Assembly (NCBI GenBank): GCA_016703765.1
Contig: JADJBL010000005.1
Coordinates: forward strand, 62,001 to 126,000
Origin: Saprospirales bacterium
GTDB lineage: Bacteria > Bacteroidota > Bacteroidia > Chitinophagales > Saprospiraceae
Direction of reading: 5' to 3'
DNA length: 64,000 nucleotides
Numbering within the stretch: position 1 is the first letter of the stretch; each line of letters opens with the position of its first letter. Below are positions 1-9,032 of this stretch, one piece after another. The translations under genes were made by a program, and so were the position numbers. The notes below the pieces were generated by a model. The model searched no databases and was not told where the DNA came from. It saw nothing but the letters and a program-made list of their open reading frames with translations.

Positions 1-1437
1 GCGGAAACCCCAATGGCCAGAAAGAGCGGTTTGCCTACGATGCCGTCGGGAACATCCTGGAGAAGGAAGGAGTGCAGTATGCGTATGAAGCAGGCAGGCC
101 CTACGTACTGGCGAAATTCGGCGCTCAGATCATCGAGCATGACCCCAACGGCAATCAGACCAAGGGGCTGAACGGAAAGCGATACGTTTACGATGCAATG
201 GACCGGCTCGTTCAGGTCATCGGCCAGAACAATATCGTATTGGCGTCTTACCTGTACGATGCCTCCAACGGGCGCATTCAGAAGACGACCCCTACGGGAG
301 GTACGACTATATACATCGACGAGCTGTACGAGGTCAATTTGAAGACCAACAAGGTCAGCAAATACATTTATGCCCACGGCCGGCTCATCGCTTCCGTATC
401 GACCCCGGCTGCCGTAATCCAGTATTACCACCACGATCATTTGGGCAGCATCACCCTGATCACCAATGCACAGGGAGGGGTGGCCGGGCATTCGATTACC
501 TGCCTTTCGGGCAGCAAATCGTGGTTGCAGGCAATGCACAGGGCCTGGGTTTACGGGCCAGCCATCGACCCGACGCAGGCCGATCTACTACCAATCGAGG
601 TTTTACCCTGGGCCGTTTCCGCAGCCCGACAGTTGGATCCGCGCCCGGGGCCCGCAGACCCTCAATCGCTACACCTACGTGGGCAACAACCCGCTCACCT
701 TTGTGGACCCCACGGGCCACTGGTTTGGGGTAGACGACTTGATTGCGGCCGGGGTTGGCTTCGCGGTCGGCTTCACGGTAGCCCTGATCGCCTCCGATTT
801 TGACTGGAAAGTAGCACTAGCCGCCGGCCTTTCCAATGCTGTCACGTTTTGGTTTGCCTACAGTACCTTCGGCGTGGGAGGAGCCGTCTTTATCGGCAGT
901 ATGCAGTTGGCGGCCACCGTGTCCAACAACGTCTTTGCAGGCAGCAAGGGAGGTTCGATCGGCGACGCCATACAATTGGTAACGACCTTCGGCGCCTCGC
1001 CGATGACGAGCACGGTGGGCCTGGTGGTAGGCGTGTCGTATATCCTGTTCACGACCCCTGGGCCGAGGATTTCCATTACGTCGATGGGCGCTGTGGTTCA
1101 ACGCGGGGCGGGGCCGAGGCTATGACCAGGGGCGGTGATCCATTATAAGGACAACGCTAGTTTCAACGAAGAACTGATCAGCCACGAGCTGGTTCACCGC
1201 CGTCAATACGGATTTTCGGGCGACGGGTTTGTGCCCGTTTATTTTGCGGATATCGGCCTCCGCATGGCGACCGGCTCGGGCAGGGAAACCGCCTACAAGA
1301 ATTCCATATTCGAAGCGGAGGCTTATGGGAAAGACTATTCCATCGGAACCTCCGGCTCCGACTCGCCCGAGGACGCCATTCGGATCATCCAGTTGTTCGA
1401 TCAAAATGTGCTGGGCACGGCGCCGGGGAGGTTTTGA
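1..1437 (+). pseudogene. RHS-repeat protein, 3' end, frameshifted, with metalloprotease-like tail
   Basis: The reading frame is already open at base 3, so the gene begins outside the window. Residues with the YD/RHS pattern (RFAYDAVGNI, RYVYDAMDRLVQV, YHHDHLGSI) fill the first 490 bases. The core signature then continues in two other frames: FDYLPFGQQ near 490-520 and NRYTYVGNNPLTFVDPTGH near 662-720. At least two single-base indels are therefore needed to restore the usual RHS core. After the core comes a hydrophobic stretch (727-1070) and an in-frame TGA at 1123-1125. The same frame then resumes with SHELVHRRQYGF at about 1180-1215, an HExxH motif as in DUF4157-like RHS tails, and stops at 1437. 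RHS proteins are secreted or surface polymorphic toxins whose C-terminus is variable. The gene is either decayed or the sequence here has errors. Confidence 0.75.
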
Positions 1438-1453
1438 GAGAGATACTTTAACG

Positions 1454-1484
1454 CGAAGCAACCTGCCATCGGCAGGTTGCTTCG
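1454..1484 (+). terminator. Hairpin terminator after the RHS fragment
   Basis: A perfect 14-bp stem (CGAAGCAACCTGCC with its complement) closes a three-base loop 17 bases after the last RHS stop. Only a weak T-rich tail follows (TCTTGA), so termination may be partial. Confidence 0.6.
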
Positions 1485-1502
1485 TCTTGAATAAAAGTAG
1501 TA

Positions 1503-1530
1503 TTGAGCAGCAAAAATTCCCCTACCTTCG
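1503..1530 (+). promoter_or_regulatory. Bacteroidota-type promoter of the ECF sigma gene
   Basis: TTG at 1503-1505 is followed after 17 bases by TACCTTCG at 1523-1530, close to the Bacteroidota -33/-7 consensus (TTTG and TAnnTTTG). The implied start of transcription, near 1534, leaves about 50 bases before the ATG at 1584. This argues against the upstream TTG at 1503 as the translation start. Confidence 0.45.
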
Positions 1531-1583
1531 TTATACCCTTTGTACCGGCCTGGCCGTTATTTCCAAAGACCAAACCAGCGCGC

Positions 1584-2144
1584 ATGGATATTTCCCTAAC
1601 CATCCAACTACAGGAAGCCGAATTCATCCGGGCTTGTGTCCGGAAGGAACGCTGGGCCCAGAAGTGGTTGTATGAAGAACACTACGGCAAAATGATGGCC
1701 GTCTGCCTGCGCTACGCCAACAACCCCGACGAAGCCCTGGATATCCTCCACGAAGGGTTTATCAAAGTTTTCAAACATATAGAACAATACCAGCCGGGCA
1801 CCTCGCTGGCCGCCTGGATCCGCCGAATCATGGTCAATACGGCTATCGACTACTACCGCAAGACCATCCGCCGGCGCACCGAAGACCTCGAGCAGGCCTA
1901 CCACCTCCAAACGGCCGATCCCGATGCGATCAGCCGCTGCTCGGAACAGGAAATACTCGAAACGGTACAGGAACTGTCGCCCGCCTACCGGGCCGTCTTT
2001 AACCTGTACGTGATCGAAGGCTTTAGCCACAAGGAAATCGCCGGAATGCTCGATATCACCGAGAGCACCTCCCGCTCCAACCTGGTCAAAGCGCGTATGA
2101 AACTACAAGCCATGCTGACGACCCGAATGAAAAAACATGAATGA
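1584..2144 (+). CDS. ECF-type RNA polymerase sigma-70 factor
   Basis: The 186-residue product has region 2 (LYEEHYGKMMAVCLRYAN to AAWIRRIMVNTAIDYYRK, roughly residues 30-95) and a region 4 helix-turn-helix (LSPAYRAVFNLYVIEGFS, HKEIAGMLDITESTSRSN, roughly 130-180). Such factors direct RNA polymerase to a small regulon. The ATG at 1584 was preferred because it begins right before the conserved region and lies downstream of a likely promoter. The open frame does extend to a TTG at 1503. The stop overlaps the next gene by 8 bases, so the two are almost certainly co-transcribed and translationally coupled. That arrangement makes the downstream membrane protein its likely regulator or partner. Confidence 0.9.
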   Translation: MDISLTIQLQEAEFIRACVRKERWAQKWLYEEHYGKMMAVCLRYANNPDEALDILHEGFIKVFKHIEQYQPGTSLAAWIRRIMVNTAIDYYRKTIRRRTEDLEQAYHLQTADPDAISRCSEQEILETVQELSPAYRAVFNLYVIEGFSHKEIAGMLDITESTSRSNLVKARMKLQAMLTTRMKKHE

Positions 2145-3528
2145 GCTTCACCCATTTGATCGCAATATCCGGGAAAAACTGAACGACCTCGAAGCCCCCT
2201 ATGGGGAGTCGGATTGGGATCAGTTCGAGGAAAAAATGGAACAGGACGAAACTGTTTCCGCTACTGATTTCGACAAAGCCGCAGCCGATCGCCTGAGCCG
2301 AATGGAAGCCCCCTACGACCCCTACAACTGGGACCTGATGGCCAAACGCATCGACGTGGCCTTCTCCTTCCGGCATTGGCTCCACCGCAACCACGTGCCC
2401 GAACTGGTGCTCATGATCCTGCTCGGATTTACCCTGATCCAATTCTTCCAATGGGAAAGCCTGCGCCAGCGCTTTGCGCCCGACGCCAAAAAACAGGAAA
2501 CACCCGTTCCCCCTCAGCCTAATACCAATAAACCTATCGCCGCCACAGCTTCCGCCAATCCGGCTTGCGTGGGCAATTTCGACCTGTGCTACATTCCCGA
2601 AGTTTGTGCAAAGGTCGAAATAGCCCAGGCAGGCCAGGCCGACCTGACGCCTTTGGCCTGGCTACCGGAAGAGCCCATCAGCCCGGTTATACCCGAGGTA
2701 CCCGTTTTTTCGGCTGCATCGGGCTTCCGTCCGCTTTCTCCCTTACCTTCCCTTTCGCATACCCTTTCGGGGGCCAAGCTTCCGCAGCTCGAACAATACG
2801 CAAAGGGCTCGGCCATGGCGGGCATCTCGGCCCTCAAGCGCTTTTTGGTCCGGCCGACGCGCTGGTACGTAGGGGCTTATGGGGGGATGGATTACAACGT
2901 TATCCAGGCCCCGGTGGACGAGGTGTTTCAAACGGAAGGCTATCTGACGGACTCCGTCGGACAACGCGCCGGAGTGCTCCTGGCAATGGAAAAGGGTAAA
3001 TGGCAATTTCAGACGGGCGCGGCCTATACCAAAGTGGCCTACCGCCCCATCCTGCCCGAACAGCAATACGGCAACTTTGATTATTTGGTGGTGGAATCCT
3101 TCGACGAGATCGGCTTTCACTTCTTGCAGGCGCCGTTTGAGATCCGCAGAAATTTCCTCCCCGAAACTTCCCGCTGGGATATCTACGCGTTCGGCGGCAT
3201 TCAGGCCAACGTGATCCTCCATGCTGCCTATGGCATCGAAAAGACCGAAATCCTTTCCTCCCGCGGCATGGAGCAAGACCTGTCGGCCCAATCGAGACTC
3301 AACGAAAAAACCTTTCCCGACGGCATCCTGGATGGCGACCGCTTTTTTCAAAACGCCTACCTGAGCTTTTCCGGCGGCGTAGGTGTCGAGCGCTCCATCT
3401 CCTCCCGATACAAGATCTTCGCAGAACCCGTCTACGCCCGTCCCTTCTTCGGTCACCAGATCGGCCCCAACGACGACCGTATTCACCGCTTTACGGTGCA
3501 GATGGGGATAAAACTTCAGGTAAAATAA
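2137..3528 (+). CDS. Sigma-linked membrane protein with N-terminal repeats and C-terminal beta-barrel-like domain
   Basis: 463 residues. Two similar segments open the protein, LNDLEAPYGESDWDQFEEK (near 15-33) and LSRMEAPYDPYNWDLMAK (near 52-69). Next comes one hydrophobic helix (VPELVLMILLGFTLIQFF, near 87-104), a Pro-rich linker, and from about residue 245 a region rich in alternating aromatic strands that ends in a typical outer-membrane-barrel C-terminus (VQMGIKLQVK). The N-terminal half is cytoplasmic if the helix is an inner-membrane anchor, as for an anti-sigma factor. The C-terminal part resembles PorT-type barrels (PF13568). It overlaps the sigma gene by 8 bases. The function is inferred from context; no classical anti-sigma zinc motif is seen. 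Confidence 0.75.
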   Translation: MNELHPFDRNIREKLNDLEAPYGESDWDQFEEKMEQDETVSATDFDKAAADRLSRMEAPYDPYNWDLMAKRIDVAFSFRHWLHRNHVPELVLMILLGFTLIQFFQWESLRQRFAPDAKKQETPVPPQPNTNKPIAATASANPACVGNFDLCYIPEVCAKVEIAQAGQADLTPLAWLPEEPISPVIPEVPVFSAASGFRPLSPLPSLSHTLSGAKLPQLEQYAKGSAMAGISALKRFLVRPTRWYVGAYGGMDYNVIQAPVDEVFQTEGYLTDSVGQRAGVLLAMEKGKWQFQTGAAYTKVAYRPILPEQQYGNFDYLVVESFDEIGFHFLQAPFEIRRNFLPETSRWDIYAFGGIQANVILHAAYGIEKTEILSSRGMEQDLSAQSRLNEKTFPDGILDGDRFFQNAYLSFSGGVGVERSISSRYKIFAEPVYARPFFGHQIGPNDDRIHRFTVQMGIKLQVK

Positions 3529-3543
3529 TCTAGCCGTAATTTT

Positions 3544-3610
3544 TTAACCGCAAAGGCGCTAAGGGCGCGAAGAGAATATTTCTTCGCGCCCTTCGCGCCT
3601 TTGCGGTTAA
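3544..3610. terminator. Bidirectional hairpin between convergent genes
   Basis: A 29-bp stem with one mismatch encloses a 9-base loop. The arm begins TTAACCGCAAAGGCGC and continues AAGGGCGCGAAG. It fills the gap between convergent stops at 3528 and 3614, so it can serve both genes. The AACCGCAAAGGCGC wording resembles a hairpin repeat found in many environmental bacterial genomes. Confidence 0.7.
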
Positions 3611-3613
3611 CCT

Positions 3614-5890
3614 TTACAAATTTAACCAATACGTCAGCTTCAGCACCAGCGCCCGGTTTTTAACCCTGGCGTCGGAAATGAACTGCTCGGAGAAATAATT
3701 ATCCGTATAGACCAGAAAGAGGTCGGACACGGGGCGGAAGCGCCATTGGAGGCGGCTGTTGATGTTGACGTTGTTGGCCTGGGTGTTGTACTGGACGAAG
3801 GCGCTGAAAAAGACGCTCCGCGAAAAGGCCAGTTCGGCGCGGGGACCTATGAGCCAGAAGCGGGGGCTGTTGTAAGGCTTCGGAAGCTGGATATCGTTAT
3901 ACGCCGCCGAAACGGCGAACACGCCGTAGGGCTGCAAGCGGTAGGCGATGGAGGCGCTGCCATAGGTGATGGTCCCATTGAAATACTCGCCGCCGCCCAG
4001 TTCGAGGGCGTAGGTGAGGCGCTTGCGCTGGTCGGATTCAAATTCGAGCTCGCCGCGGGTGAAGGTATAGCCGGTTTTTTCGGGAAGCTTCTCCCCTCCT
4101 GAATTGGTGGGATCAAAGGCAAAAAACAAGTAGACGTATTCCGAAAAGACCCGCGCCGATAGTTCGCTCTGCCCTACAAATTCCATCCCCATATTGAGCA
4201 TGTGCCAGCGGTCCGACAAGCGGAAGCCTTCCTTGTTGACTATAAAATCGTTCTCCAGCCCAACCCAGTAGTTGATAAGCTTTTCAGCCACCTTGGGGTT
4301 TTTGGGAAACATATTGTAATAAACCCCAGGAGAAGCAGCCAGGAAGCCGGTGCGGGGCACGAAGCCCATATCGGCCCGGTGGTTGTCGCCGATATACTGG
4401 CTGGCCGTGTAGATCCGCCATTTGCGGGTAAAGCGGCCCAGGAATAAGGCCGCCGCCTGGGCATCCTTGTTATTGCCCGCGGAGAAAGAGCGGTGGTAAA
4501 AGAGCTCGGCCTCCCATTTGTTATCTTTCGAAAACAGGTTATATTCTAGCCCCGCCACCCGGTTGTAGCCGTTGTGGTCGAGGCTGTACCCTCCGTCGGG
4601 GTTTTGGTCGAAATTTTCCTTATTGACAAACACCGCCCCGATGGTGGAGCGCTCGAATATCTTTCGCTGCAATACCCCCACGGAGTAGTTGGCGGGATCC
4701 AGTCCGATATCTTTGACGCCCGCGGTGGTCATGTTGAGCAGGCCGACGCGCCAGTTGGGGTTGAGCTTCCCGCTCAGGCGCGCGCCCCCGAGGATGGGCA
4801 CGCTCAGCGAGCGTTGCACTTCGATGAGCTGGCCATCGGTGGTGGTTTTCTTGACCAGGCCGTTGGCCAGTCCGATCCGGCGGCTGAAAAAGGGTCGGCT
4901 GTTTGGGAAGCCGAACTTGCTGAAGAGGTCTTCATTTTCGAGAAAAAACTGGCGGCGCTCGGGAAAGAACAACTCGAAGCGGCTCAGGTTGGTGATCTGC
5001 TCGTCGACCTCGACCTGCGAGAAATCGGGGTTGACGGTGAGGTCGAGGTTGAGGGAGGGGGTGAGGGCTATTTTGGCGTCGAGGCCGGCGTTGGCGTTGA
5101 ACTCGTTTGGCAGTTTGAATTCAAAATCGCGCTCCATTCGCCCGGTGAGGTAGGGGATGAGGGAAATGTTGCTGCCTGGCTTGGGAGGGGCTTCTTTCCA
5201 ATGCAATTCGCCGGCAAAAGCAAGCGAAAAAATATCGAATTGCCGGGGCACGGGCGCCCAGGAGGAGGCTTCGTTCCGTTTCATGTCGATCCGCCCAAAA
5301 TTGATCCGCCAGATATTTGCGCCCTGCTTGTTTTTATATCGAAGCGTTTTGAAGGGGATGGCCATTTCCACCGTCCATCGGTCTTCCTCGCTGACGACCT
5401 GAGAATACCACTTGTTGTCCCAGTCGGCATTCAGCGTGCCTCCGTTGTCGATCGTCCCCTCCCGCTGCACGTTTAGCGGCGACACGGAGAAGTGGAAGCC
5501 ATTTAGTTTGTCTTCGAAGGGATCGATATTGACCTGAAACTCGTCACTTTCTCCGAAGTCAAAATCCCGTTTCAGGGAGGGGTAGATATAGGTGTTTTTT
5601 ACCTGAAAAACGGTGGCGCCCACGTAGAGAAACTGCTCGTCAAAACAAATCCGTACCTCCGTGCGTGCGGAGGCGAAGGCGGTGTCGTAGGGGAAATTCC
5701 TGAAAAAATTCCCGGCCGTGTGGGCATCCTGCCAGCAAGGCTCATCCAGGAGGCCGTCGAGCAGGACGGGAGAAGCGGATTTTTGAATGGAAAGGATATA
5801 AGGGTTGTCGGATTGCCCGGAGAGGGTGAAACCTAACAGAGAAAGAATCAAAAAAGCGAGCGGGGCGGGTAAAAATGTGCGTTTCATCAC
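3614..5890 (-). CDS. DUF5916 outer-membrane protein with N-terminal CBM9-like domain
   Basis: 758 residues with a signal peptide (LAFLILSLLGFTLSGQ). Residues about 35-230 look like the family 9 carbohydrate-binding/DOMON-like fold (LDGLLDEPCWQDA, TEVRICFDEQFLYVGA, DEFQVNIDP, WTVEMAIPFKTLRY). The rest matches the DUF5916 pattern, including NPDFSQVEVDEQITNLSRFE and FFPERRQFFLEN, then many amphipathic strands to a C-terminal LVLKLTYWLNL, as in an outer-membrane barrel. Such proteins are common in Bacteroidota and their substrate is not known. The gene stands convergent to the sigma-linked gene and starts 7 bases after the subtilase stop, so the subtilase may be its operon partner. Confidence 0.85.
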   Translation of the reverse strand: MMKRTFLPAPLAFLILSLLGFTLSGQSDNPYILSIQKSASPVLLDGLLDEPCWQDAHTAGNFFRNFPYDTAFASARTEVRICFDEQFLYVGATVFQVKNTYIYPSLKRDFDFGESDEFQVNIDPFEDKLNGFHFSVSPLNVQREGTIDNGGTLNADWDNKWYSQVVSEEDRWTVEMAIPFKTLRYKNKQGANIWRINFGRIDMKRNEASSWAPVPRQFDIFSLAFAGELHWKEAPPKPGSNISLIPYLTGRMERDFEFKLPNEFNANAGLDAKIALTPSLNLDLTVNPDFSQVEVDEQITNLSRFELFFPERRQFFLENEDLFSKFGFPNSRPFFSRRIGLANGLVKKTTTDGQLIEVQRSLSVPILGGARLSGKLNPNWRVGLLNMTTAGVKDIGLDPANYSVGVLQRKIFERSTIGAVFVNKENFDQNPDGGYSLDHNGYNRVAGLEYNLFSKDNKWEAELFYHRSFSAGNNKDAQAAALFLGRFTRKWRIYTASQYIGDNHRADMGFVPRTGFLAASPGVYYNMFPKNPKVAEKLINYWVGLENDFIVNKEGFRLSDRWHMLNMGMEFVGQSELSARVFSEYVYLFFAFDPTNSGGEKLPEKTGYTFTRGELEFESDQRKRLTYALELGGGEYFNGTITYGSASIAYRLQPYGVFAVSAAYNDIQLPKPYNSPRFWLIGPRAELAFSRSVFFSAFVQYNTQANNVNINSRLQWRFRPVSDLFLVYTDNYFSEQFISDARVKNRALVLKLTYWLNL

Positions 5891-5897
5891 AGAGAAT

Positions 5898-7523
5898 TTA
5901 TTGCAGGAAAAAGGCCTTGCTCACGTGATGCGACCCGTCGCGGAGGGCGATCAGATAGTACCCTCCGGAGAGGGCGCCGAGCGGGATATATAGATGCCGG
6001 ACGGGCCATGGGCTCGCGGGCAACTGATTTTCCAAAACGGTCTGGCCGATCATGTCGATCACGCGATAGTGGATCTCCTCCTCGGGTTTGCATTGAAATT
6101 CGACTTCCACTCCTTCGATGGCGGGATTGGGGAATATCCGCAGGATCTTCAACACATCCGGGGCTTCTTCCCAGCATTGTTGCTCCAGAACTTGCATGCT
6201 TTCGGCTACGTCGAGGCGGCCGCCGGTGAGGGTAAGGCCGTCCAGCGATTCGACCGGCGCCACGCCCTGGAGCAGGGCGGAGCGGACCACCAGGGCCGAT
6301 TGCTGCGGCGAGCGGATAATATCTTCGGCGAATTGGGGGCAGGGATTGCTGAACAGCAGGGCTATGGCGCCGCACACATGGGGCGCCGAGGCGGAGGTGC
6401 CGTGGAAATTGCCGTATTTGTTGTTGGGCTGGGTGGTGAGGATACCGGTTCCCGGCGCGCCCATGTCTACGGAGAGGGGGCCGAATGCAGAGGAGGGGTC
6501 CTTTTGGTCCTGGTAGCCGGTTTCCAGCACGGTGATGAGGAAGGGGCTCGGGCAGCTGGCCGGCATATCGCCCGTCTCGTCGATGTTGACGGGCTCGTTG
6601 CTGGCGGCGGCGGCGGTGAGGATGCCCGCCTGCCCGAGGCGGTCGTACATGGCGCCCCAGATGGGTTGTTGCGAGCAAAACACGCCGGCCACTCCGAAGG
6701 AGGCGTTGGTGGCCACCACGAGTGCGCCCATTTCTCCATTGCTTTCCTGATACCGCCAGCGCTGGTCGAGGATGTAGGAATAGGCCTCCACGACCTGGCT
6801 CACGGTTTGGGTCGTGAGCAGCATCATTTTGATATTCCAGTTCATGCCGGATATGCCTTTGTTATTATTTCCGGCCGCGCCGATGATCCCTGCCACGGAG
6901 GTGCCATGCAGGTCGGCGGGGTGTTCGGTGGAGTCATCGGCGAAATTCCAGCCGAGGGTATCGTCGGTATAGCCATTCGCGTCGTTGTCGAGGCCGTCGT
7001 TTGGGATTTCCTGGCGGTTGCGCCAGATATTGGGGGCCAGGTCGTAGTGATAGACATCGAATCCTGCGTCGAGGATGGCCACGACGAGGGTATCGCCCTG
7101 GGCGCTGAGGCCGCCGGTGGTTTGGTCCCAAGCCTGCTCGGCGCCCACGTGGGGAAGGCTCCATTGGGAGGGGTAGTCCGGGTCGTCGGGTACGGCATTA
7201 AAGCGGAGTTCGTAATCCCATTGGGCGGCGAGGACGGCTTCCAGGTCTTGCAGGTTTTCAGGAAGGGAAAGCGGCGTGTTTTCCGGCATTCCGATCTTAA
7301 AAAGGTGGATATTGAATGATGGGGAAAGGTTTTTTTTCCAGCTAAGGGTTTCGGAGGGGCTTCGGCCGAGGTTCCAGATTCTGAGGAAATCGTCGGGGTG
7401 GACATGGGGCTGCAATTCGATCAGTACTTGTCCGGGAATGGGTGCGGGCTGGGCGGAGAGGCTCGAGGTGCCGAGGCAAAATACAAGATAGACCAGGTAG
7501 ATTGCCGGGTGTGGTTTATTCAT
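5898..7523 (-). CDS. Secreted S8 family serine peptidase (subtilase) with T9SS sorting domain
   Basis: 541 residues from the ATG at 7523, which is followed directly by a signal peptide (AIYLVYLVFCLGTSSLSAQ). An upstream in-frame start at 7583 would place 20 residues before the signal and is less likely. The catalytic triad is visible: Asp152 in AILDAGFD, His206 in LHGTSVAGI, Ser377 in HGTSASAPHVCG. The last 85 residues are a type A C-terminal domain (ILRIFPNPAIEG to GGYYLIALRDG), which directs export through the type IX system and surface anchoring or release. The likely role is extracellular protein degradation. It lies upstream of the DUF5916 gene and divergent from nhaD. Confidence 0.93.
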   Translation of the reverse strand: MNKPHPAIYLVYLVFCLGTSSLSAQPAPIPGQVLIELQPHVHPDDFLRIWNLGRSPSETLSWKKNLSPSFNIHLFKIGMPENTPLSLPENLQDLEAVLAAQWDYELRFNAVPDDPDYPSQWSLPHVGAEQAWDQTTGGLSAQGDTLVVAILDAGFDVYHYDLAPNIWRNRQEIPNDGLDNDANGYTDDTLGWNFADDSTEHPADLHGTSVAGIIGAAGNNNKGISGMNWNIKMMLLTTQTVSQVVEAYSYILDQRWRYQESNGEMGALVVATNASFGVAGVFCSQQPIWGAMYDRLGQAGILTAAAASNEPVNIDETGDMPASCPSPFLITVLETGYQDQKDPSSAFGPLSVDMGAPGTGILTTQPNNKYGNFHGTSASAPHVCGAIALLFSNPCPQFAEDIIRSPQQSALVVRSALLQGVAPVESLDGLTLTGGRLDVAESMQVLEQQCWEEAPDVLKILRIFPNPAIEGVEVEFQCKPEEEIHYRVIDMIGQTVLENQLPASPWPVRHLYIPLGALSGGYYLIALRDGSHHVSKAFFLQ

Positions 7524-7687
7524 TGGGGAAGGGGTAGAGGGTAAACAAAGGTTGAAGTTCGGGGAAAAGAGTTTTCCGGGCAAGCGTTTTGAAGGAATTT
7601 AAAGAAAAGGGGGGCGCCGTTTCTTTTTCTTTGGAAGAGTCTAAACGCTTAGATACTTTTACGGGATTTTTTAAAAACCAACTCCTC

Positions 7688-9004
7688 ATGATCCCCGTAC
7701 TCGTCGCCGTTTTCCTGGTGGGTTATGCCGCCATCGTCCTGGAACACCCGCTCAAACTGGACAAAACCGTTCCGACCCTCCTCATGGGCGTCTTACTTTG
7801 GGCCATTATTTCCGTGACCGGATTGCCCGTAATCTCCCACTTGGATAAAATTGCCCCCCTCTCGGAGGTGATGTTGCACACGACGGGTAAAATCGCGGAG
7901 ATCATTTTCTTCCTGCTCGGCGCCATGACCATCGTGGAGTTGGTCGACCTGCACCAGGGATTTTCCGTGATCACCGACCGCATCCACACCCGCAACAAGG
8001 TGAAAATGCTCTGGATCATCAGCATTATCGCCTTCTTTATGTCCTCCATTTTGGACAACCTGACCACCACCATCGTGCTGATCTCCTTGCTGCGCCGGCT
8101 GGTGCACGACCGGGAGGAGCGCTTCTGGTACGCATCCATGGTGGTGATCGCCGCAAATGCGGGCGGTGCCTGGTCGCCGATCGGCGACGTGACCACGACC
8201 ATGCTCTGGATCGGGGAAAAAGTATCCACCGAAAAACTGATCGTCAACCTGTTCCTGCCCTCTTTGGTTTGCCTGGTAGTACCCTTGCTGGTACTGTCCC
8301 GTCTTTCCGTCTTTAAAGGAGACCTGCAGGTAGCCCCCCAGGGCGAGGAGAAAAAAGGAGGACTGAAAAGCAGCACGGTCATGCTGATAGCGGGCCTTGG
8401 CGGTTTGATCTTCGTGCCGATCTTCAAGATCATCACGCACCTGCCTCCGTATATGGGGATGATGCTCAGCCTTGCCGTGGTGTGGCTCATTTCCGAGTAC
8501 ATTAAGCCCGACGAGGATTTCAAGAAAGAAAGAGAAGTAAAATATACGGCCCGCCACGCGCTTTCCCGGGTGGAATGGTCGAGCATTATTTTCTTCGTGG
8601 GCATCCTGCTCGCCATTGGCGCCCTGGAAGCCGTAGTAGCCAATGCCGGCGCTGCCGAGCCCGTGGGCTTGCTCAGGAGCCTGGCGGAAAGCATGGGCAA
8701 GGTGATTCCCGATGAACGATTCGTAGCGGTGATCCTCGGCTTCTGCTCGGCGATCATCGACAACGTGCCCCTGGTGGCGGCGGTTATGGGCATGTATCCC
8801 GACGCGATGGATGCGATGATCTGGCATTTCATCGCCTACACGGCGGGCACCGGTGGCAGCATGCTGATCATCGGCTCGGCTGCCGGCGTAGCGGCCATGG
8901 GTATGGAGCGGATCGACTTTATCTGGTACGCCAAAAAGATCGCCTGGGTGGCTATGCTGGGGTATCTGGCGGGGGCCGGGGTGTTGTTTTTGATGGAGAT
9001 GTAG
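7688..9004 (+). CDS. nhaD: NhaD family sodium/proton antiporter
   Basis: 438 residues from ATG 7688. The frame is open to a TTG at 7589, but the ATG places the start right at the first membrane helix (MIPVLVAVFLVGYAAIVLEH), as in other NhaD proteins. About a dozen hydrophobic segments follow. Typical NhaD stretches are LDNLTTTIVLISLLRRL, NAGGAWSPIGDVTTTMLW and SAIIDNVPLVAAVMGMYP, with conserved polar residues inside helices. The protein exchanges Na+ or Li+ for H+ in the inner membrane, fitting a marine or saline habitat. It is divergent from the subtilase gene (165 bases between starts) and 28 bases upstream of a secreted-protein gene. Confidence 0.93.
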   Translation: MIPVLVAVFLVGYAAIVLEHPLKLDKTVPTLLMGVLLWAIISVTGLPVISHLDKIAPLSEVMLHTTGKIAEIIFFLLGAMTIVELVDLHQGFSVITDRIHTRNKVKMLWIISIIAFFMSSILDNLTTTIVLISLLRRLVHDREERFWYASMVVIAANAGGAWSPIGDVTTTMLWIGEKVSTEKLIVNLFLPSLVCLVVPLLVLSRLSVFKGDLQVAPQGEEKKGGLKSSTVMLIAGLGGLIFVPIFKIITHLPPYMGMMLSLAVVWLISEYIKPDEDFKKEREVKYTARHALSRVEWSSIIFFVGILLAIGALEAVVANAGAAEPVGLLRSLAESMGKVIPDERFVAVILGFCSAIIDNVPLVAAVMGMYPDAMDAMIWHFIAYTAGTGGSMLIIGSAAGVAAMGMERIDFIWYAKKIAWVAMLGYLAGAGVLFLMEM

Positions 9005-9032
9005 GGTATATTACTCTCCAAAAATACCTGCC

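Noticed and set aside
4574..5476. 300-codon plus-strand frame inside the DUF5916 gene
   Set aside because: It is antisense to a well-supported gene, has no domain, and reflects the GC-rich third-codon shadow.
5994..7319. 441-codon plus-strand frame opposite the subtilase
   Set aside because: The subtilase triad and sorting domain are unambiguous on the other strand; this frame is Gly/Val/His-rich shadow.
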